From contig JAAYTC010000097.1 in NCBI GenBank assembly GCA_012518155.1, forward strand, positions 1 through 9,008: DNA of 9,008 nucleotides, in the 5' to 3' direction. Within the stretch, counting starts at the first letter, position 1. Each line of letters opens with the position of its first letter. Under the pieces are notes generated by a model. It worked only from the letters and a program-made list of their open reading frames with translations. It ran no database searches and had not been told where the DNA came from. Positions 1-4,787 of this stretch are shown piece by piece. The DNA is from Bacteroidales bacterium (GTDB lineage Bacteria > Bacteroidota > Bacteroidia > Bacteroidales > Dysgonomonadaceae). The translations under genes and the position numbers were made by a program.

Positions 1-649
1 ATCTGGTACGATAACTTTAGCAACTGGAGCGCTTATTTCGCGCAACGTCTGGAAAACGATCTGCTTGAATCTTTCTCCGGAGAAATGGGTGGGCGGCCTG
101 GAGTTTTGCGTGCGAGTGACACCGGAGGAGGACCATGATTTCATTCGTCGTTTCCGGGAGGACATGTCGCGACAACTTCGCTTAGGCAACTATTACCTGG
201 GGGATATCCGGTCGATTCCTGCCATTAAGGAGGCGACTCAAATGGATAACGTGAACGACCTGAAGATGCGGATGTTTGTTATTCTCTTCCTGCTGGTCAA
301 TATCCTGCTTGGGATCATCGGAATCTTCTGGTTCCGAACGCAACACCGTCGAAGCGAAATCGGCCTGCGTGTATCGTTAGGCGATACATCCGCCCAAGTA
401 TTAAAGAGATACTACACCGAGGGATTGCTTCTGCTTACCGCAGCTATGATTCCCGCCCTAATTATCATCTATATTCTTGGCAGGGAAGCAATCCTCCAGG
501 TATACCTGATGCCATTCACCGCGACCCGCTACCTCATCGGTTTTGGTATCACCTACCTCCTTTTGGCCGGCATGATTATCCTCGGCATCTGGCTCCCCGC
601 ACGAAAAGCAGTTAAAGTTCCCCCGGCAGAAGCATTGCGGGATGAATGA
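1..649 (+). CDS. FtsX/MacB-like ABC transporter permease, 3' part, possible frameshift
   Basis: This is the C-terminal part of an inner-membrane permease of the FtsX/MacB type, which works with an ABC ATPase in export or lipoprotein and peptide efflux. Counting from a TTG at 65, a soluble stretch (about residues 1-65) is followed by a hydrophobic segment at about 69-90, the family-typical junction FRTQHRRSEIGLR at 90-102, two more membrane segments (about 119-139 and 155-178), and the usual ending PARKAVKVPPAEALRDE. That final layout is characteristic of FtsX-domain permeases, so the family call is firm. The 5' end lies outside the window. Bases 1 to about 84 read as protein-like in another frame (NWSAYFAQRLENDLLESF), which stops at TGA 136-138, while the clear homology from about 86 on is in frame 2. 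This suggests a +1 or -2 indel around 79-88. It may be a real pseudogene or a sequence error. Confidence 0.8.
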   Translation, partial: SGTITLATGALISRNVWKTICLNLSPEKWVGGLEFCVRVTPEEDHDFIRRFREDMSRQLRLGNYYLGDIRSIPAIKEATQMDNVNDLKMRMFVILFLLVNILLGIIGIFWFRTQHRRSEIGLRVSLGDTSAQVLKRYYTEGLLLLTAAMIPALIIIYILGREAILQVYLMPFTATRYLIGFGITYLLLAGMIILGIWLPARKAVKVPPAEALRDE

Positions 650-751
650 TTTTGATGATGTGATAATTTATCGATTTGATAATGAAAACTATATACCGAT
701 ATGTTTGATCCGACTGATTCTGTATCGTCCTGAAGTTTATAGAATAAAGCA

Positions 752-1132
752 TCATGCAATCTTTGCAGATGCTTCCCGCATCTTGTTTGAAATATCTAAT
801 AATGCATTTTTCAGTATTTCCATTTCAGAGGAGGTAAAACTCACAGGTTTGCCATTGACGATATTACCATTGATCCGGTGTGCCAACCAGGAACGTGAGC
901 GTTTAAAATATGTTTCAGCGATATAGGTGATGGAGACTACCTTGGTGATTTCCTCCAAATCTACCAGACTTTTTAGTTCGTTGATACGACTGCCCACATC
1001 CGTGAGAACGGTTTCAATACCTTCAGCCGGCAAATTCCTGTATTTTTCTTTCAGTGAAAGATTAAACTCCTCTTGCTCTTTTTCAGTCCGATTATTAAGG
1101 GATCTTTCTAAATCTTTATATACTTCAGACAT
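752..1132 (-). CDS. Small DUF5053-like protein (126 aa)
   Basis: No biochemical function is known to me. The N-terminal half (residues 1-60) is charged and helical, probably coiled coil. The C-terminal half (about 64-120) carries ITYIAETYFKRSRSWLAHRI, then NGNIVNGKPVSFTSSEM and a final helix. This pattern resembles the Bacteroidetes family DUF5053. The segment SYIA-x-x-YF-x-x-S-x-SWL looks like a helix-turn-helix (inference), so the protein could bind DNA and control its own promoter. The ATG is at 1130-1132. A second short ORF ends 37 bases upstream on the same strand, and a promoter-like site lies at 1363-1393, so the two probably form one transcript. The region is AT-rich compared with tolC, which suggests separate origin. 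It runs convergent to the permease, with about 100 bases between the stops. Long plus-strand ORFs across it are antisense shadows. Confidence 0.7.
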   Translation of the reverse strand: MSEVYKDLERSLNNRTEKEQEEFNLSLKEKYRNLPAEGIETVLTDVGSRINELKSLVDLEEITKVVSITYIAETYFKRSRSWLAHRINGNIVNGKPVSFTSSEMEILKNALLDISNKMREASAKIA

Positions 1133-1169
1133 AATAGGTAGGTTTTATGCCCTTTCGGGAATTTGTTTG

Positions 1170-1328
1170 TTACTCTTCAATTTTTTTCAATAATCTGTTC
1201 ATTTCATCCAGATACTTGTCTACTAATTTCTGATATTCAGGTAAATTATTGAATTCCTCTTTTTCAGTGATCCCTTCAATTATCATCTTGAGGGTCTCAA
1301 TCTGTTATTTAATTTCTTCTTTCTTCAC
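1170..1328 (-). pseudogene. Short coiled-coil ORF interrupted by an in-frame stop
   Basis: An ATG at 1284-1286 opens a 38-residue reading frame (MIIEGITEKEEFNNLPEYQK and on, ending NRLLKKIEE) that stops at 1170-1172. The same frame continues upstream without change of character as KKEEIK, stop, QIETLK, back to a GTG at 1326-1328; the only interruption is TAA, read from plus positions 1305-1307. Restoring one base (TAA to AAA) would give a 52-residue, lysine/glutamate-rich helical protein. It lies directly between the promoter-like site at 1363-1393 and the DUF5053-like gene, on the same strand. Two readings remain: a gene broken by a nonsense change, or a functional 38-residue protein starting at the internal ATG. 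I do not recognise a family. Helical character is inferred from composition only. Confidence 0.45.
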
Positions 1329-1362
1329 TTCAGAAAAGATTTACCTGTTAAACGTAATAGCA

Positions 1363-1393
1363 CAAAAATAATAACGAAATCGTTATTAAGCAA
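1363..1393 (-). promoter_or_regulatory. Bacteroidetes-type promoter with palindromic operator in the spacer
   Basis: Read on the minus strand, TTG (plus 1391-1393) is followed after 20 bases by TATTTTTG (plus 1363-1370), matching the Bacteroidetes -33/-7 pattern TTG-N19/20-TAnnTTTG. The spacer is almost filled by a perfect hyphenated palindrome, TAATAACGA-AA-TCGTTATTA (1369-1388). A regulator bound there would block the polymerase. Transcription would start near 1356 and read the short ORF, then the DUF5053-like gene. That the DUF5053-like protein is the regulator is inference. Confidence 0.55.
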
Positions 1394-1494
1394 GTGAATC
1401 AACAATTATTTGACAGCCATAATGGCATCAAACAACTCAATGCCATTGATTGGCTCTTAACCATAGAAGAGTAAATCACAGCAGAGTATAACCA

Positions 1495-1534
1495 CTGTCC
1501 GAATTCGAACCTTGTAGTGTTCGTTTTCGGACAG
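1495..1534. promoter_or_regulatory. Two tandem dyads, likely activator (UAS) sites for tolC
   Basis: Two 16-base arms, CTGTCCGAATTCGAAC (1495-1510) and GTTCGTTTTCGGACAG (1519-1534), are inverted copies of each other with two internal mismatches and an 8-base gap. Each arm is also nearly self-palindromic, of the form GTYCG-N4-CGRAC. The two dyad centres (1503.5 and 1525.5) are 22 bp apart, about two helical turns. This is the arrangement expected for paired dimers of an NtrC-type activator about 65-100 bases upstream of a sigma54 promoter. It could instead fold as a hairpin, but no T-run follows. Confidence 0.6.
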
Positions 1535-1576
1535 CACGTATTCTACATATCACTAACACACAATCTATTACATTTC

Positions 1577-1591
1577 TGGCATACGCTTTGT
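1577..1591 (+). promoter_or_regulatory. Sigma54-like -24/-12 promoter of tolC
   Basis: The sequence TGGCATACGCTTTGT matches the sigma54 consensus TGGCACG-N4-TTGC at the key bases: GG at 1578-1579, then exactly ten bases, then GT in place of GC at 1590-1591. Transcription would begin near 1602, giving a leader of about 95 bases before the tolC ATG. The tandem dyads centred about 88 bases before that start, and the NtrC-type receiver gene downstream, support this reading. One mismatch in the -12 GC and the absence of a scored model keep it tentative. Confidence 0.55.
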
Positions 1592-1634
1592 TTACTGATA
1601 AAAGACAATTGAGACGATAGGCATTGAGACAAGA

Positions 1635-1688
1635 AAAATCAATGCAACAGAATTGGCAAAGATCGATACAACAAAGATTGATACAACA
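1635..1688 (+). repeat. 15-bp repeats in the tolC leader
   Basis: AAGATCGATACAACA (1659-1673) is followed directly by AAGATTGATACAACA (1674-1688), differing at one base. A weaker copy, AAAATCAATGCAACA, sits at 1635-1649 (12 of 15 bases alike). The array ends nine bases before the tolC start codon and would be in the 5' leader of the mRNA. Confidence 0.7.
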
Positions 1689-1696
1689 GAAACCGT

Positions 1697-3169
1697 ATGC
1701 GAAAAATCAGTTATAACACTCTACTTTTTTTCATTTTGGCGACGGGGGTGTCGGCACAACAGGTGCTGACGCTCCCCGAAGCCATCGAACTGGCGCACCG
1801 GCAGTCGGTGGATGCGGCGGTAGCACTCAACGAACTGAAGACTTCCTACTGGGAGTTCCGTACGTACCGAGCCGACCTGCTGCCGGAGGTGGGGTTTTCT
1901 GCATCGTTGCCCGACTACCGGCGAAGCTATAATCTGTATCAAAGCGAGGACGGTAGCTACAAGTTTGTCCGCACCAACTCGTTGGGCATGACGGGCGATA
2001 TCTCGATCGACCAGAATATCTGGCTCACGGGCGGGAAGCTTTCCCTGAACACGTCGCTGCAGTTCATCGACCCGTTAAATACAGCAGGGGCTCATCGCTA
2101 CTACATGAGCGTACCTATCGGGGTGACGCTCTCCCAGCCTATCTTCGGAGTGAACAACATGAAGTGGAAACGACGCATCGAACCGGTTCGCTACAATGAG
2201 GCGAAAGCGGCGTACCTCGAAAGCACGGAGATGATTACCCTACGCACCATCACCTATTACTTCCAATTGTTGCTCGCGAAAGAGAACATGAACATCGCGG
2301 AGCAGAACAAGGAGAACGCCGACCGTATCTTCGAGATTGCCGAAGCACGCCGAAAGATGGGACAGATATCGGAGAACGAACTGCTGCAACTGAAGCTGTC
2401 GGCACTCAAAGCGGAGTCAAACCTCACGAAAGAACAATCGGCCTTGAACGGGGCAATGTTTCGTTTGCGGTCGTTCCTGGGGCTAAGCGAAAACGACAGC
2501 ATCGACCCGCTCATCCCGGAGCTGGAGGGATACCCCGAAATCACCTACGTCGACGTGCTGGAAAAGGCACGGGAAAACAACCCCTTCGCCCAAAATATCC
2601 GCCGCCGGCAACTGGAAGCCGATTACGAGGTGGCGCAAGCCAAAGGCGCGCAACGGCAGATCGACCTGTTCGCGTCGATCGGCTACACGGGACAGGAGCA
2701 GGCCTTCCGATCGGCTTACCAACACCTGATGGACTACCAGGTGGTGCAGGTGGGCGTGAAAATTCCTATACTGGACTGGGGAAAACGAAAAGGGCGCGTG
2801 AAAGTGGCGGAGTCGAACCGGGAGGTCGTCGCTTCTCGCTTGAAGCAGGAGCAGATGAACTTCAACCAAGATATTTTCCTTCTCGTGGAGCAATACAACA
2901 ACCAGGCGGAACAGCTTCGTATAGCGAGGGAGGCCGACGAGATCGCGCAACGGCGCTATAACACCTCGGTGGAATCGTTCATGATCGGGAAAATAAACAC
3001 GCTGGACCTCAACGATGCGCAACTCTCGAAAGACAACGCACGGGCCGCCTACGTGTCGGAGATGCACCTCTACTGGTATTACCTCTACCAACTGAGGAGC
3101 CTCACCCTGCACGACTTCGTGAACAACTCCGACCTCGATGCCGAATTCGAACGGTTAATTAACCACTAA
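1697..3169 (+). CDS. TolC-family outer membrane efflux protein
   Basis: The 490-residue product is an outer membrane channel of the TolC/OEP type, which joins an inner-membrane pump and a periplasmic adaptor into an export path. The N-terminus is a signal peptide: basic MRK, a hydrophobic core at about 8-18, and a VSA/QQ cleavage site after residue 20. No lipobox cysteine is present, unlike OprM-type lipoprotein members. Two long, charged, heptad-like helical regions lie at about 150-265 and 370-460, and the length is usual for the family. The chosen ATG is the one directly before the signal peptide. The nearest pump component is the permease fragment ending at 649; no adaptor or ATPase gene is in the window. 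A sigma54-like promoter with activator-like dyads precedes it, and a receiver-domain gene follows after 104 bases. The coding region is GC-richer than both neighbouring AT-rich modules. Confidence 0.9.
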   Translation: MRKISYNTLLFFILATGVSAQQVLTLPEAIELAHRQSVDAAVALNELKTSYWEFRTYRADLLPEVGFSASLPDYRRSYNLYQSEDGSYKFVRTNSLGMTGDISIDQNIWLTGGKLSLNTSLQFIDPLNTAGAHRYYMSVPIGVTLSQPIFGVNNMKWKRRIEPVRYNEAKAAYLESTEMITLRTITYYFQLLLAKENMNIAEQNKENADRIFEIAEARRKMGQISENELLQLKLSALKAESNLTKEQSALNGAMFRLRSFLGLSENDSIDPLIPELEGYPEITYVDVLEKARENNPFAQNIRRRQLEADYEVAQAKGAQRQIDLFASIGYTGQEQAFRSAYQHLMDYQVVQVGVKIPILDWGKRKGRVKVAESNREVVASRLKQEQMNFNQDIFLLVEQYNNQAEQLRIAREADEIAQRRYNTSVESFMIGKINTLDLNDAQLSKDNARAAYVSEMHLYWYYLYQLRSLTLHDFVNNSDLDAEFERLINH

Positions 3170-3181
3170 ACCGCTTTGTTC

Positions 3182-3259
3182 ATGACTATTTTATATTTAT
3201 CTTCGCTAACGCAACAGCCGCTACAGCAACAGCCCTTACAGCAACGGCCGTTGCGCTAA
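3182..3259 (+). other. Possible 25-codon leader ORF between tolC and the regulator
   Basis: An ATG at 3182 opens a 25-codon frame (MTILYLSSLTQQPLQQQPLQ and on) ending at TAA 3257-3259, 14 bases before the regulator's ATG. Most of it is encoded by the 15-bp repeats, giving a QQPLQ repeat. No ribosome binding site or family supports it. It may be only a by-product of the repeats, or a leader peptide translated on the way into the regulator gene. Confidence 0.2.
3211..3255 (+). repeat. Three tandem 15-bp repeats before the regulator gene
   Basis: GCAACAGCCGCTACA (3211-3225), GCAACAGCCCTTACA (3226-3240) and GCAACGGCCGTTGCG (3241-3255) lie head to tail. The third unit contains a perfect 14-bp palindrome, GCAACGGCCGTTGC (3241-3254). 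The array ends 18 bases before the regulator start codon. The unit length equals that of the repeats before tolC, though the sequence differs. Confidence 0.7.
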
Positions 3260-3273
3260 ACAAGTCCATCCCT

Positions 3274-3768
3274 ATGCAGACAATACTGATCATTGACGAC
3301 GATGCCGCGGTGCGTTCCTCCCTCACGCTTTTATTGAAGCGGGCGGGACACGAAACGCACGCCGTTGCTTCCCCCGAAGCGGCACTGGATTTCGTGCGCC
3401 ATACCCGGCCCGACCTGATGCTGATGGATATGAACTTCTCGTTGGCGACCAAGGGAAACGAAGGGTTGGAGTTGTTGCAGAAGGTGCACGTGTTCTGCCC
3501 GGGGGCGCCGGTAATCCTGATCACGGCATGGGGTTCCATCGAATTGGCCGTTAAAGGGATGCAGTTGGGCGCGTTCGATTTCATCACCAAACCGTGGGAC
3601 AACCGCCAATTGCTGAAATCGGTGGAGACGGCACTCGACTTGGGAAGCCAGAGGCCGGCGGCCGAGCTGCCCAAGACACGGGTGGAGCTGGACGCTCGGT
3701 ACGATTTCCGGTACTCCCTAAAAACCCACCCCGACGGGTGGACCCGCTTTATCATCCGGTTTAGTTAA
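3274..3768 (+). pseudogene. Truncated NtrC-type response regulator (receiver only)
   Basis: Residues 1-122 form a complete receiver domain: acidic pocket D8-D10, phosphoacceptor D52 in LMLMDMNF, switch T84 in ILITAWGS, and K106 in FDFITKPW. Such receivers in Bacteroidetes normally lead into a sigma54-activating AAA+ domain and a Fis-type DNA-binding helix-turn-helix, about 450 residues in all. Here the linker reaches ELDARYDFR (residue 146), where the AAA+ domain would begin, then gives YSLKTHPDGWTRFIIRFS and a stop at residue 164. No AAA+ motif follows in any frame. The tail resembles the C-terminus of a histidine kinase ATPase domain (pattern G-x-G/W-T-x-F-x-I), so a single deletion may have joined the regulator to the last codons of a neighbouring kinase gene (inference). 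The product could still be phosphorylated but could not activate sigma54 transcription. The ATG at 3274 precedes the first beta strand directly. Confidence 0.75.
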
Positions 3769-3836
3769 ATCCAATCAACCCATCATAAAGTAAATAAAAA
3801 GCATTGTATTTGTATATTATATGATAGATTGAGCCA

Positions 3837-4244
3837 TCAAATTGCGTCGTGCAGGATTTGCTTTCCCTTAAGCTCATCGGTATAAATATCGGTTACGACA
3901 TCCATGGGAATATTCAGAATATAACATATCTGACTGGCGATTCTTAGAGATGGTTCGGCACGGCCGACGATAAAATCGTTGACCCGCGATGGGCTGACCT
4001 CGAGGATGGAGGCGAGTGCTTTTTGCGTCATTCCCTTCTCTTCCAAACCATTTTTTATCAAAACGCCAATCGTCGGTTTCTCGATAGGATAATGCGCTAT
4101 TTCATACTCCTCCACAACATCCGATACAAGCGACAACTCCACCATGTTTTTATCGGTCACCGGAGTATTGCCATTTACAAACGGCAACAGTTCCTCCACC
4201 CTTGCCCGTGCAAATTCATACTGTTCTTTCGTTACTTTGCTCAT
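3837..4244 (-). CDS. higA: HigA-type antitoxin, XRE-family HTH
   Basis: The 135-residue product is the antitoxin of a HigBA type II toxin-antitoxin pair. Residues 1-55 are an acidic helical extension, likely used for toxin binding. Residues 59-115 are an XRE/Cro-type helix-turn-helix (VLIKNGLEEKGMTQKALASI, then LEVSPSRVNDFIVGRAEPSL, then IASQICYILNIPMDV). The ATG at 4242-4244 has AGAGGAT nearby upstream on the minus strand. It follows higB on the same strand after 48 bases, the toxin-first order usual for higBA. HigA proteins generally repress their own operon, so the repeats at 4640-4684 are candidate operators. It is convergent with the truncated regulator, with 68 bases between stops. Base composition is AT-richer than tolC, consistent with acquisition by transfer. 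Confidence 0.9.
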   Translation of the reverse strand: MSKVTKEQYEFARARVEELLPFVNGNTPVTDKNMVELSLVSDVVEEYEIAHYPIEKPTIGVLIKNGLEEKGMTQKALASILEVSPSRVNDFIVGRAEPSLRIASQICYILNIPMDVVTDIYTDELKGKQILHDAI

Positions 4245-4292
4245 AATTATCCTCTTTAAAATGATTGTTCTCCTTAAACTTCTCTTCTTCTC

Positions 4293-4592
4293 TCAAATGG
4301 TTGAACAGTCAATTTTATCATATTCACCGTGCGTGCCCACGAAACGAATATAAACTGTCCTAATCTGAAAAAGAATCAAAACGACCATCCTGTATTTGTT
4401 GCCTTTTATATTGAAAACGTATCGATCATTCCCCACATAATCTGCCTTCGGATAAACAGATTTCAATTCCGCTATATTTTTCCATTGAGCCTCTTTAACA
4501 ATCGCATACCAACATTCAAGAGCCTCTTTTGAATCTTCTCTTCCTTTTGTTTCATAAAATTCACGCAACGTCCTATGTGCTATTATTACCAT
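4293..4592 (-). CDS. higB: HigB toxin, mRNA interferase
   Basis: The 99-residue product matches the HigB toxin family, ribosome-associated mRNA-cutting enzymes of the RelE fold held inactive by HigA. Family motifs visible are the N-terminal TLREFYE (residues 8-14), CWYAIVKEAQWKN (27-39), the core strand RYVFNIKGNKYRMVV (57-71), and the C-terminal YIRFVGTHGEYDKID (81-95). Length is normal and no residue is obviously missing, so it should be active. The ATG lies at 4590-4592 on the minus strand, about 23 bases downstream of the predicted transcription start. higA follows 48 bases downstream. Because the pair sits where the rest of the response regulator and kinase genes would be expected, it may mark a recombination or insertion point. 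Confidence 0.92.
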   Translation of the reverse strand: MVIIAHRTLREFYETKGREDSKEALECWYAIVKEAQWKNIAELKSVYPKADYVGNDRYVFNIKGNKYRMVVLILFQIRTVYIRFVGTHGEYDKIDCSTI

Positions 4593-4621
4593 CCGCTACT
4601 ACTTTTCTGTCGATGATAATG

Positions 4622-4653
4622 CAAATCTAAACAAATAATTTTGAAATACAAAA
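4622..4653 (-). promoter_or_regulatory. Promoter of higBA
   Basis: On the minus strand TTTTG (plus 4649-4653) is followed after exactly 19 bases by TAGATTTG (plus 4622-4629), a full match to the Bacteroidetes TTTG-N19-TAnnTTTG pattern. Transcription would start near 4615, about 23 bases before the higB ATG. One copy of a 14-bp direct repeat covers the -33 element, so repression by HigA there is plausible. Confidence 0.7.
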
Positions 4654-4684
4654 CAAAAGAGCATTATTAGTTTGAAATACAAAA
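4640..4684. repeat. 14-bp direct repeat at the higBA promoter
   Basis: TTTGAAATACAAAA occurs exactly twice, at 4640-4653 and 4671-4684, with starts 31 bp apart (about three helical turns). The first copy overlaps the -33 element of the higBA promoter and the second lies just upstream. This is a likely operator pair, most simply for HigA. Confidence 0.65.
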
Positions 4685-4787
4685 TTCGACATAAAGAGGT
4701 ACCGATTTGATGTTGTTTTCAAAGCCAAAATTCTTTTTGGAAATACGTATGCCATATGGACATTGATATTGAGAGAGGAGGATACAT

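Larger units (their letters stand above)
1341..1696. other. Intergenic control region between the DUF5053 module and tolC
   Basis: This 356-base stretch carries no convincing gene. From left to right it holds the minus-strand promoter and palindrome (1363-1393), an 8-bp inverted repeat AATGGCAT/ATGCCATT with an 11-base loop (1421-1447), the tandem dyads (1495-1534), the sigma54-like promoter (1577-1591), an ATTGAGAC direct repeat at 1608 and 1623, and 15-bp repeats running up to the tolC start. Both flanking transcripts diverge from it, so it serves as a two-way control region. Confidence 0.6.

Noticed and set aside
642..1193. Two consecutive plus-strand ORFs (642-926 and 927-1193), the first overlapping the permease stop
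   Set aside because: They lie antisense to the DUF5053-like gene and the short upstream ORF, whose translation, promoter and family match are far better. Their proteins look like shadow coding.
2483..3112. 209-codon minus-strand ORF inside tolC
   Set aside because: The plus-strand TolC homology covers the whole stretch; the antisense protein is rich in H, V, R and L, typical of shadow frames in GC-rich genes.
3726..3741. Perfect 6-bp GC-rich hairpin CCACCC-CGAC-GGGTGG near the end of the regulator ORF
   Set aside because: Considered as a terminator, but it lies inside the coding tail and no T-run follows.
3186..3755. Minus-strand ORF across the truncated regulator
   Set aside because: The receiver domain on the plus strand explains the coding signal, and the antisense product has no recognisable domain.
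4725..4740. CCAAAA-TTCT-TTTTGG hairpin downstream of the ABC exporter
   Set aside because: Too weak and without a T-tract on the transcribed strand to call a terminator.
3769..4787. Possible flanking repeats marking mobile insertion of higBA
   Set aside because: Only short AT-rich matches such as TTGTATTT are shared between the edges; no transposase or convincing target duplication is seen.
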